From NCBI GenBank assembly GCA_947503555.1, contig CANNEE010000013.1:1-64000 (forward strand): DNA of 64,000 bases. The letters run 5' to 3'. This DNA comes from an uncultured Shewanella sp. (GTDB taxonomy: Bacteria; Pseudomonadota; Gammaproteobacteria; Enterobacterales; Shewanellaceae). A program made the translations under genes and the position numbers. Below, one piece after another: positions 7,037-15,107 of the stretch. The first letter of the stretch is position 1; every line of letters begins with the position of its first letter. The notes under the pieces were generated by a model that did not search any database, was not told where the DNA came from, and saw nothing but the letters and a program-made list of their open reading frames with translations.

Positions 7037-9871
7037 TTGAAGAAATGGATATTAGCAGCTGCTATATCGGCCGCTCTAGCTGGGTGTGCAACCCAAGATG
7101 CGGTAGACGTATCAAGCCTGCCTCAAGGGATGACCTTGATAGAGAATCACAGCCAAATAAAGGGTAGTGTTGGCATTCCTTATAAGAAGTATCGGTTAGC
7201 AAATGGTTTAACCTTAGTGCTTCATCAAGATAACTCTGACCCATTAGTCCATGTTGATGTCACTTATCATGTAGGTTCAGCCCGTGAACTAGAAGGTCGC
7301 AGTGGCTTCGCTCATCTTTTTGAGCACATGATGTTCCAAGGCTCGCAAAACGTTGATGATGAAGAGCACTTTAAAGTTGTCACAGAGTCGGGCGGTACAC
7401 TTAATGGCACGACTAACTCTGATAGAACCAACTATTTTGAGACGGTTCCGAGTAACCAGTTAGAGAAAATGCTTTGGTTAGAGTCTGATCGTATGGGCTT
7501 TTTACTGCCAGCGTTAACAGACAAGAAGTTTGAAGTGCAGCGCGAAACGGTGAAAAACGAGCGTGCCCAGCGAGTCGATAATCGCCCCTATGGTCGCTTA
7601 TATGAGCGTATGGGACAGGCGATTTATCCTGAAGGTCATCCTTATTCATGGCCTGTGATTGGCTGGCCAGATGATCTTAACCGAGCGACATCGGATGATG
7701 TGCGTAGCTTCTTCAAGCGTTGGTATGGTCCTAACAATGCAACCTTGACCATAGGCGGTGACTTTGATGAAGCTCAGGTTCTCGCTTTGGTAAACAAGTA
7801 TTTTGGTGAGATCCCGCGTGGCCCAGAAGTGTTGCCACCGGAAAAGAGTCTTGTTGAGCTGGATGAGACTCGTTATATCTCGATGGAAGATAAAGTGCAT
7901 CTGCCTCTGTTGTCGGTTGCAATGCCGACTGTTTATGCACGACACGGCGATGAAGCTGCCTTAGATATTTTAGCGAATATCCTTGGTGGTGGTAAAACTT
8001 CGATTTTCTACAAAAACCTAGTGAAAGATGGCTATGCGGTTCAAGCTGGTGTGAGCCATCCTTGCCAAGAATTAGCTTGTCAGTTCTCTATGTATGCCGT
8101 TGCTAATCCAGCCAAAGGCGGCAAGTTGGCCGATATCTATGAGCGCGTTCTCGCTTCAATTGATGAGTTTGAAAAACGCGGTGTGACTGATGCCGACCTT
8201 GAGAAAGTGAAGGTGCAGTTTGAGGCCGATACTATCTTTGGCCTGCAAAGCGTAAGAGGTAAAGTGTCAGCCCTTGCCGCGAATGAAACCTTTGTGGGTA
8301 AACCGGATCTGACTGCTGAAGATATTAAGCGTTACTCTAGCGTGACGAAAGAAGATGTGATGCGTGTCTTTGAGCAGTATATTAAAGGTCAGCCTATGGT
8401 TGTGATGAGTATCGTTCCTGAAGGTGCTAAGGCGCTGATTGCTCACGAAGACAACTTTGTTGCACCTGAGCCGAAAGTGGCTGATGTTGCTGTAACGGGT
8501 ATTGATGGTGTTAAGCAAATTGCTTCGAGTTTTGATAGAAGTGAGATGCCTAAGTCTGGTAAGGCTCCAGTACTAAAAGTGCCAGAGCTTTGGGAATCGA
8601 AGCTGGCCAATGGTATTGAGGTGATAGGCACTCAAAGTACTGAAACACCTACTGTGGAGTTAGTCATTTACCTTAATGGTGGCCATAGGCTGACCGATGT
8701 GAAGCAAGCGGGTCTTGCTCAATTGACCGCGGCAATGCTCAATGAGTCGAGTCAAAAGCGCAGCGGCGAAGAGCTAGCCCAAGCCCTAGAACTGCTAGGT
8801 GCGAGTGTTCAGTTTAGTGCGAGTGAATATCAGAGTATTATTCAAGTTTCAGCACTGAGTAGTAAGCTAGTACCTACTTTGGCTATTTTGGAAGAAAGGT
8901 TGATGCAACCTGGATTTGTGCAGGCTGACTTTGAGCGAGTGAAGCAACAGCAGATTCAAAGTCTGCAACACTTAAAATCGGATCCTAACTATCTGGCAAG
9001 ATCCGCATTTTCATCTCTACTTTATGGCGCTGATACTCCATTAGGTGTGAGCACTCAAGGTACTTTAGCGTCAGTTAGTGCTATCACCTTGGAAGATGTT
9101 AAAGTTTTCTATAATAAGCAGTATCAAGCGGGTAATGCGCAAATTGTCGCCGTGAGCGATCTTTCACAGCAACAATTAATGAATAGCTTAAGCGTGTTAG
9201 ATAAGTGGCAAGGACAAGGCGAAACGTTACCTAAGTTAGCTAAATTGCCTCAGCTAGAGGCGAATACCATCTATCTTCTTGATAAGCCAGGTGCTGCTCA
9301 GTCCGTTATCAATATTGGTAAGCGTGATATTGCCTATGATGCAACTGGCGAGCACTTCAAATCTTATCTCATGAATTATCCATTAGGTGGGGCATTTAAT
9401 AGTCGTATCAACCTTAATTTACGAGAAGATAAGGGCTATACCTATGGAGCTCGAACCGGCTATAGAGCTGGGCTAGAGCTTGGTGCCTTTGTTGCTTCTG
9501 CCAGTGTGCGCAGTGATGTGACTGCGCCAGCAGTAGAAGAATTTATTAAGGAGATTAAGCAATACCAAGCGTCTGGTATGACCCAGGGTGAGTTGGCATT
9601 TATGCGCGACTCTATTTCTCAGGGACAGGCTTTGGATTATGAAACCCCATATCAAAAGGCTGGCTTTATGCGCCGCATTCAACGCTATGGCTTAGACAAA
9701 GATTTTACTCAACAGCAAGCGGATATCGTCAATGGTATTACGCTTGATGAGTTAAATACTTTAGCTAAACAAAAGCTAGATTTGGATAAGATGGCTATTT
9801 TAGTTGTAGGTGACAGAGCGAGCATCGAAGCTCCGCTAGCAAAACTTGGATATAAAATAGTGGTTTTATAG
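7037..9871 (+). CDS. M16 family zinc metalloprotease, lipoprotein
   Basis: This is a 944-residue double-domain peptidase of the pitrilysin/insulinase family. A lipoprotein signal is clear: MKKW, a hydrophobic stretch, then LAGC with Cys17 as the lipidated residue, so it sits on the periplasmic side of a membrane. The zinc motif HxxEH is HLFEH at 93-97 in the first half, with a downstream glutamate region NERAQRVDNRPYGRLYE. The second half is an inactive M16 domain containing the typical R/Y pair (YTYGARTGYR). The start is the TTG at 7037, because TGGAGA (7025-7030) is six bases upstream and this gives a clean signal peptide. Its role is probably degradation of periplasmic peptides. Confidence 0.93.
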   Translation: MKKWILAAAISAALAGCATQDAVDVSSLPQGMTLIENHSQIKGSVGIPYKKYRLANGLTLVLHQDNSDPLVHVDVTYHVGSARELEGRSGFAHLFEHMMFQGSQNVDDEEHFKVVTESGGTLNGTTNSDRTNYFETVPSNQLEKMLWLESDRMGFLLPALTDKKFEVQRETVKNERAQRVDNRPYGRLYERMGQAIYPEGHPYSWPVIGWPDDLNRATSDDVRSFFKRWYGPNNATLTIGGDFDEAQVLALVNKYFGEIPRGPEVLPPEKSLVELDETRYISMEDKVHLPLLSVAMPTVYARHGDEAALDILANILGGGKTSIFYKNLVKDGYAVQAGVSHPCQELACQFSMYAVANPAKGGKLADIYERVLASIDEFEKRGVTDADLEKVKVQFEADTIFGLQSVRGKVSALAANETFVGKPDLTAEDIKRYSSVTKEDVMRVFEQYIKGQPMVVMSIVPEGAKALIAHEDNFVAPEPKVADVAVTGIDGVKQIASSFDRSEMPKSGKAPVLKVPELWESKLANGIEVIGTQSTETPTVELVIYLNGGHRLTDVKQAGLAQLTAAMLNESSQKRSGEELAQALELLGASVQFSASEYQSIIQVSALSSKLVPTLAILEERLMQPGFVQADFERVKQQQIQSLQHLKSDPNYLARSAFSSLLYGADTPLGVSTQGTLASVSAITLEDVKVFYNKQYQAGNAQIVAVSDLSQQQLMNSLSVLDKWQGQGETLPKLAKLPQLEANTIYLLDKPGAAQSVINIGKRDIAYDATGEHFKSYLMNYPLGGAFNSRINLNLREDKGYTYGARTGYRAGLELGAFVASASVRSDVTAPAVEEFIKEIKQYQASGMTQGELAFMRDSISQGQALDYETPYQKAGFMRRIQRYGLDKDFTQQQADIVNGITLDELNTLAKQKLDLDKMAILVVGDRASIEAPLAKLGYKIVVL

Positions 9872-9918
9872 TTGTAATATTGAGTTTTGCCCCTATATCT
9901 TAGAGATATAGCTTTCTA

Positions 9919-9950
9919 TAGCGGTGATGGTTTAAGCCATCACCGCTATG
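9919..9950 (+). terminator. Stem-loop after the M16 gene
   Basis: A 12-base perfect stem (TAGCGGTGATGG with CCATCACCGCTA) has a six-base loop. The following sequence is only moderately T-rich (TGTTATTTCT), so it may be a weak terminator or a 3'-end protecting hairpin. Confidence 0.65.
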
Positions 9951-10054
9951 TTATTTCTAGTTAGTAGATAATTTTATTGTTAATCCTGACCTATAGCTGT
10001 TAGCTTGGTGAGGTTAGGTGTCGTGACTGCGGCAAATTAAATAGAGAAATTACA

Positions 10055-11629
10055 TTGAATTCATTCGATCAACGCCTCAATCAACTCGCGTCAGAAGATG
10101 GTCGCAAAGCCCTGTTAGGTATGCTTAGAGGCATAGAAAGGGAAGCCTTAAGAATTGATAATGCAGGTCACCTAGGTGAAGGCGCACATCCTGAGGCTTT
10201 AGGTAGTGCCCTTACTCATTCTCGAATTACCACTGACTATAGTGAAGCCTTGCTTGAGTTTATTACACCTGTTGAGAATGATATTGATACCTTGCTTACG
10301 GGGCTGACTAAGACTCAGGCCTATACAGTACAAAATCTCAATGGGCAGATGCTTTGGCCCGTGAGTATGCCCTGTTTTATTGGTGATGTGAAAGATATAC
10401 CCATTGCCCAATATGGCACTTCTAACGCAGGCAAAATGAAGACGCTGTATCGCCAAGGCTTGACCCATAGATATGGCGCCCTGATGCAAATTATCTCAGG
10501 TGTGCATTTTAACTTTTCTGTTTCTCAATCTCTTTGGGATATGCTTTATGAAGCATCGGACAAGCAAGCGTCTCGGTGTGACTTTATCTCAGAGTCTTAT
10601 CTAGGTCTGATCCGTAACTATCGACGCTTAGTTTGGGTATTGCCTTATCTGTTTGGGGCATCGCCTGCGGTATGTGGTTCCTTTATCAAGGATAAAGAAA
10701 CTGACCTGCCTTTCAAGAAGGCGGGTAAAGGGACTTTATACCTTCCTTACGCGACATCACTGAGAATGAGCGATTTAGGCTATACCAATAAGGAACAAGA
10801 GAAGCTCTCTATTAGCTACAACTCGTTAAATGAGTATCTTGTAGGGATCCAAGAAGCGATAAAAATGCCATCGGCCAACTTTGCCCAAATAGGCGTTAAG
10901 GTGGATGGAGAGTATCGTCAGCTCAATGATTATGTTCTACAGATTGAGAACGAGCTTTATTCCCCAATACGTGCTAAAAGAGTTGCACGTAGTGGTGAGA
11001 AACCGTCGCAGGCCTTAGCTAGAGCCGGCGTAGAATATATTGAAGTGAGAGCATTAGATGTTAACCCCTTTAGCGTACAGGGAATTGAAGCATCTCAAAT
11101 CCGTTTTCTGGATCTCTTCTTGCTCTATTGCCTATTAACCCCTTCAGCTAAATCTGATGAAGTCGATGGGTGGGAGTTAAATCAAAACCTAAAATCTGTT
11201 GTATTAGAAGGTCGTAAGCCTGGGCTTGAGCTTATGCGTCAGGGCAAAGTGATTTCACTTGAAGCTTGGTTAACCGAAATCTTTGAACAGCTAAAACCAT
11301 TGGCACATTTACTCGATGGTGAAGGCCATGATTACCAGTCTGCCTTGGAAACTTGGTATGCTGCAGTGGTTAATCCTGATAACACTATTTCAGGGCGAAT
11401 GATGAGCCAAATGCTAAATCAAAGTGTCGATCATAGTTGTTGGGTGATGCAATTAACCCAAGGCTATCAGCAACAGATGTTGGACTACTCTTTATCAGAG
11501 CAAGATATTGCTCATTTTCAGCAGGAAGCGAAATCTTCCTTAGCAGAACAAGCGGCAAGGGAGCAGGAAGAGGTGGCAAATGGCCTCGATGATTTTGATG
11601 CCTTTCTAGCGCAATATATGCAGGACTGA
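10055..11629 (+). CDS. gshA: Glutamate-cysteine ligase (gamma-glutamylcysteine synthetase)
   Basis: GshA catalyses the ATP-dependent joining of L-glutamate and L-cysteine, the first and limiting step of glutathione synthesis in the cytoplasm. The 524 residues match the class I proteobacterial enzyme. Visible landmarks include the N-terminal GMLRGIEREALRI motif, DYSEALLEFITP, an internal ISGVHFNFS segment, and the YIEVRALDVNPF region. The length is normal. Translation starts at TTG (10055), preceded by AGAGA; the E. coli gene also uses TTG, so weak initiation may be a conserved feature. A lipoprotein gene starts four bases after the stop. Confidence 0.96.
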   Translation: MNSFDQRLNQLASEDGRKALLGMLRGIEREALRIDNAGHLGEGAHPEALGSALTHSRITTDYSEALLEFITPVENDIDTLLTGLTKTQAYTVQNLNGQMLWPVSMPCFIGDVKDIPIAQYGTSNAGKMKTLYRQGLTHRYGALMQIISGVHFNFSVSQSLWDMLYEASDKQASRCDFISESYLGLIRNYRRLVWVLPYLFGASPAVCGSFIKDKETDLPFKKAGKGTLYLPYATSLRMSDLGYTNKEQEKLSISYNSLNEYLVGIQEAIKMPSANFAQIGVKVDGEYRQLNDYVLQIENELYSPIRAKRVARSGEKPSQALARAGVEYIEVRALDVNPFSVQGIEASQIRFLDLFLLYCLLTPSAKSDEVDGWELNQNLKSVVLEGRKPGLELMRQGKVISLEAWLTEIFEQLKPLAHLLDGEGHDYQSALETWYAAVVNPDNTISGRMMSQMLNQSVDHSCWVMQLTQGYQQQMLDYSLSEQDIAHFQQEAKSSLAEQAAREQEEVANGLDDFDAFLAQYMQD

Positions 11630-11632
11630 TCT

Positions 11633-12082
11633 TTGATTATGATGAGGTATAAATTTGGGGGCTTAGTGAGTGTTTTGCTATTAATCTCTGCTTGTACTAG
11701 TGCCCCCGACTCATCTCAGTGCGGTAGTGTTTCAGGCTTTATCGATGCAGATAGAGGCCAAGGATACTACCGTGCAATTGTCACTCATATTCAAGGCAAA
11801 CCTGTTGCCTCATTACCTAACTATCAGCTTGAACCGGGTGAATATCAGTTCCGATTCGCAGAGCTTATCCACGATCCTAAATTACAGGTCGATCTGAGTG
11901 CTAGGCAGACTAAGGTATTGAATATCAAGGTTGAAGCGGGCCAACGTTACCATTTTGCTGCTAAGTTTAACGATGATAGAGTCTATTATGGCCAAGAGAG
12001 TGATTATTGGCACCCTGTTATCTGGTTGCAAGATGAACACGAATGCGTGATCACGACAAAAAAAGACAATAATAAGCAGTAA
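11633..12082 (+). CDS. Small lipoprotein of unknown function
   Basis: This is a roughly 149-residue protein with a lipoprotein signal: basic N-terminus MRYK, hydrophobic core and lipobox LISAC at residues 16-20. The mature part contains a PEGA-like region (LEPGEYQFRF) and an NIKVEAGQRYHFAAKF stretch, suggesting a small beta-rich domain. The first usable codon is TTG at 11633, seven bases after AGGA; the ATGs at 11639 and 11642 would give almost the same protein. It sits directly behind gshA and is probably in the same transcript. No specific function is recognised. Confidence 0.75.
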   Translation: MIMMRYKFGGLVSVLLLISACTSAPDSSQCGSVSGFIDADRGQGYYRAIVTHIQGKPVASLPNYQLEPGEYQFRFAELIHDPKLQVDLSARQTKVLNIKVEAGQRYHFAAKFNDDRVYYGQESDYWHPVIWLQDEHECVITTKKDNNKQ

Positions 12083-12166
12083 TTTACCTATATTGAAATT
12101 GCATCTTGTTGTGTTGAATGTGACACTAGCAAACTAATGAACCTTAGCAATTGGTGACTTTCAGCT

Positions 12167-12784
12167 ATGAAGTGGCACACTACTATCCTTGCTTTTACGC
12201 TTCCTCTGCTACTGGCAGCTTGTGCAACCCCACCACCTAAAAACCCTGATAATATCTGCGCCATATTCAAAGAACATAGAGATTGGTATGACGCGGCTTT
12301 GGATACCAAGGATAAATGGGGTGTGCCCGTACATGTTCCCTTGGCTATGATGTACCAAGAGAGCTCTTTTAAACATGATGCTGCGCCGCCAATGGAGTAT
12401 TTTCTTGGCTTTATCCCTATAGGCCGTGCTAGTGATGCTTATGGTTATGCTCAAGCTAAAACCATGACATGGGATGATTACATTCGAGAGACGGGTAACT
12501 CTTGGTCAAGCCGAAGCGACTTTGATGATGCCATGGATTTTATGGGCTGGTTTATTAATAAAACCTATAAAATTAACGGCGTATCTAAGTGGGATGCCAG
12601 AGCACAATACCTAAATTATCATGAGGGGTGGGGCGGTTATAAGCGCAAAACCTATAGAAAGAAAGCGTGGTTGATGAAAGTAGCTAAAAAAGTCGATGCC
12701 AGATCCAAAAAGTTTGCTCAACAATATCGAGGTTGTAAAGAAGATCTAGATTCGTCTTGGTTATGGCGACTCTTCTTTGGTTGA
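12167..12784 (+). CDS. Lipoprotein with a lytic-transglycosylase-like (SLT) domain
   Basis: This is a 205-residue predicted outer-membrane lipoprotein, with lipobox LLAAC and Cys19. The body resembles an SLT/lysozyme-like fold: AMMYQESSF carries the candidate catalytic Glu65, followed by AYGYAQAKTMTWDDY and YLNYHEGWGGY, which resemble the conserved GLMQ-type and Y-x-N-x-G motifs of transglycosylases. The expected role is cleavage of peptidoglycan glycan strands. Activity is inferred from motifs only. It follows the previous lipoprotein gene by 84 bases, and a hairpin lies directly after it. Confidence 0.85.
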   Translation: MKWHTTILAFTLPLLLAACATPPPKNPDNICAIFKEHRDWYDAALDTKDKWGVPVHVPLAMMYQESSFKHDAAPPMEYFLGFIPIGRASDAYGYAQAKTMTWDDYIRETGNSWSSRSDFDDAMDFMGWFINKTYKINGVSKWDARAQYLNYHEGWGGYKRKTYRKKAWLMKVAKKVDARSKKFAQQYRGCKEDLDSSWLWRLFFG

Positions 12785-12789
12785 TACAT

Positions 12790-12820
12790 CATGCCCCGAG
12801 TTTTGGGGCATGATTATTTA
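12790..12820. terminator. Hairpin between convergent genes
   Basis: CATGCCCC and GGGGCATG form an eight-base stem with a short loop, followed by ATTATTTA. It lies between the lipoprotein gene and the converging diguanylate cyclase gene and may serve both. Confidence 0.7.
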
Positions 12821-12827
12821 GAGAGCA

Positions 12828-14063
12828 TTAAATATGCTGAGCGATTGGCGGGTGAGACTTCTTGGCTCTTTTGTTGGCATACATGATAAGGTCGGCCTCT
12901 TTAAAAGCATGATTCCAGTTGAGGTGGTATTCTGCGATGCCATAACTGAAGCTAACTTGAGGCGTTAATTCCGCCAATTGCTTTTGAATATTGTCTAACT
13001 GCTGAGTGAGTACCTCTTTAGGGCCGTGACACAGAGCGACAAACTCATCGCCACCATATCGAGAGACTAGATGATGTTCGAACCAAGTCTCTTTTAATAG
13101 TTCCCCAAAGGATTTTATTGCAAAATCTCCAGCCTGATGGCCACTACCATCATTTAACAGTTTTAAGTTATCGATATCGATCAGTACGACATAGCTTGCT
13201 TGATGGTGTTTGAATTGCCAATTGGGTACTAGGCTATCAAACTTTTGCCTATTGTAGAGACCGGTTAGGCCATCAAAATTGGCGAGTTCCTGAATTTTAT
13301 TCGACTTCTGATATAAAGCTATGGCGTTTGATGCCTCATGGGTTAAGACCCCGACTAGGTTTCTATCATAATCGCTAAAGGCGTAAACATCATTGCTATC
13401 TAAATTCATCATGGCATAGAGCTCGCCATCGATATGAATCGGGCTTGAGAGTGTTGAGCGGATTGGTGCTTTAGCCGCTGAAGTGAAGGTAGCTTGCTCT
13501 TCTTCAGTCAAAGGGCTGTCGATATTGATATTTTCCATATCATTGATCACGACCACTCTATCGCATTTGCCGTTGGTTAGCCTGTATTCAAAAGATTGTT
13601 CTAGGCTAAAGTCAACCATTCTGAGTTTTGCTATATCTAACCCGACAACAGATTCAAAATGTAACTTATGGGTCTGTTTATCTATCTTGATTATGCTGCC
13701 CATTTCTGCGCCTTCGATAGCACAAACAGCTTTATTTAACAGTGCATCGAGAAAAGCTTGTTCGGTATGGTATTGGCTGGAGAGATGAACTAGCTCATAG
13801 GTGGTGTCATTAATATGGACCACTTGCTCTAGATGTTGCCATAGGCGGCTAAGCCTGCCCTGATGAATATAGTAACTGAGGCTGTAACCTAATAGATAAA
13901 TACTTGAGACTAGCAGAGTTTTTAGAAGAGGTTCTTGCTCTGCAGGAAATGCAAAGAAAAAGAGTAATGCAAATAACCCTATAGGGAATGCAAGTAATAT
14001 AAGATGGCTTTTAAGGTCTAAGCTATCTATTTGCTTCCTTTTTAAATTATCCCTTTGCTTCAC
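12828..14063 (-). CDS. Membrane GAF-GGDEF diguanylate cyclase
   Basis: This 411-residue protein has two membrane segments near the N-terminus (about 20-40 and 48-67), a GAF domain (about 90-245) and a C-terminal GGDEF domain (about 255-405). The active-site motif SRYGGDEF is intact, so synthesis of cyclic-di-GMP from two GTP is expected. The usual inhibitory I-site RxxD before the motif is absent (FEHHLVSRYGGDEF), suggesting no product inhibition through that site. The GAF domain probably senses a small ligand or redox state. It is convergent with the SLT lipoprotein gene and divergent from purE. Confidence 0.9.
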   Translation of the reverse strand: MKQRDNLKRKQIDSLDLKSHLILLAFPIGLFALLFFFAFPAEQEPLLKTLLVSSIYLLGYSLSYYIHQGRLSRLWQHLEQVVHINDTTYELVHLSSQYHTEQAFLDALLNKAVCAIEGAEMGSIIKIDKQTHKLHFESVVGLDIAKLRMVDFSLEQSFEYRLTNGKCDRVVVINDMENINIDSPLTEEEQATFTSAAKAPIRSTLSSPIHIDGELYAMMNLDSNDVYAFSDYDRNLVGVLTHEASNAIALYQKSNKIQELANFDGLTGLYNRQKFDSLVPNWQFKHHQASYVVLIDIDNLKLLNDGSGHQAGDFAIKSFGELLKETWFEHHLVSRYGGDEFVALCHGPKEVLTQQLDNIQKQLAELTPQVSFSYGIAEYHLNWNHAFKEADLIMYANKRAKKSHPPIAQHI

Positions 14064-14247
14064 CTATGGATTCCTATTTTTTTGTCGCTGCCAAATATTA
14101 TAAAGATTCAATTTCACTATTTCATCTGCTAATCGAACTTTAATACCCTTTTAATTGTATGGAATTATGTGGTTTGTTTGGTTATTCATAATTATGAAGT
14201 CTGTGTTTTTGCCCCTATATTGGCTACGAATCCCAAATAACTCAATG

Positions 14248-14253
14248 TATAAT
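14248..14253 (+). promoter_or_regulatory. Candidate -10 element of purE
   Basis: A perfect TATAAT lies 43 bases upstream of the purE ATG. No good -35 hexamer at the usual 16-18 base spacing was found, and no PurR-type palindrome was seen upstream. Confidence 0.35.
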
Positions 14254-14296
14254 GCGCCACAATTATTAGAAAGAAAACCCTACAAAAGGAATAATC

Positions 14297-14806
14297 ATGA
14301 GCAAGCCATTTGTTGCAGTATTGATGGGATCGGATTCAGACCTTCCAACAATGCAGGCCACTTTAGATGTACTAAAAACATTTGATATTAGATTTGAAGC
14401 AAAAGTGACTTCTGCCCATAGAACACCTGCAGCGACTCACGCTTACGTGACAGATGCGGAAGAGCGAGGTTGTAAAGTCTTCATTTGTGCTGCAGGACTA
14501 GCGGCTCACCTTGCTGGCGCTGTGGCTGGTATTACTACTCGCCCTGTAATTGGTGTTCCTGTTGACTGTGGTCCACTTGATGGTCACGATGCATTACTTT
14601 CTACAGTCATGATGCCTGGTGGTGTACCTGTTGCTACTGTTGCGATTGGTAGCGCTGGCGCTAAAAATGCCGGTTATTTAGCGGCACAAATGTTGGCAGT
14701 AGGCGATGACGAGCTTGCACTGCAGGTTCGTGCTGAACGCCAGAAATCAGCAGAAGCTGTCCAAGCTAAAGATGCTGCACTACAAGCGAAACTTGCTCAG
14801 CAGTAA
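14297..14806 (+). CDS. purE: N5-carboxyaminoimidazole ribonucleotide mutase
   Basis: PurE converts N5-CAIR to CAIR in purine biosynthesis, in the cytoplasm. The 169 residues contain the class I signature: MGSDSDLPTM near the start, TSAHRTP (the catalytic histidine region), AGLAAHLAGAVAG, and GVPVDCGPLDGHDALLS with PGGVPVATVAIG. AAAGGAA lies five bases before the ATG. The partner purK, which usually follows purE and makes N5-CAIR, is not downstream here; a terminator follows instead. purK must be elsewhere if the route is complete. Confidence 0.96.
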   Translation: MSKPFVAVLMGSDSDLPTMQATLDVLKTFDIRFEAKVTSAHRTPAATHAYVTDAEERGCKVFICAAGLAAHLAGAVAGITTRPVIGVPVDCGPLDGHDALLSTVMMPGGVPVATVAIGSAGAKNAGYLAAQMLAVGDDELALQVRAERQKSAEAVQAKDAALQAKLAQQ

Positions 14807-14837
14807 TTCGCTTCATAATTGGTTGAGTCCTTATTTG

Positions 14838-14876
14838 ACGGCAAAGCATTGAATAAATGTTTTGCCGTTTGTTTTT
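14838..14876 (+). terminator. Intrinsic terminator after purE
   Basis: A long stem, ACGGCAAAGCATT with AAATGTTTTGCCGT (one wobble pair), is followed by TTGTTTTT. The rest of the gap to the next gene at 15108 holds no other clear element. Confidence 0.85.
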
Positions 14877-15107
14877 GGCTTTTACTTTTAATACCGCTCG
14901 ATATCCACTTTCTCTAGCTTATTGTATTACAAGCTCATATTAAGTTTGTCTCGTCTTATTTATTTGTCTATTTATTTTGCATCTTATCCATCCTAGCCAT
15001 TGATACTTTTCTTTATTGGGCCAAATGGATTAATTATTTTCATCTTGTTAACCCTTTTTGTTTTTCGCAGCGTTTATAGCAATAAAGGCATTGAATGGAG
15101 AAAGGAC

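Noticed and set aside
15000-15107. N-terminal membrane-like extension of the VWA gene
   Set aside because: The frame is open but has no ribosome site, while GGAG precedes the internal ATG at 15108, which also keeps a lipoprotein signal.
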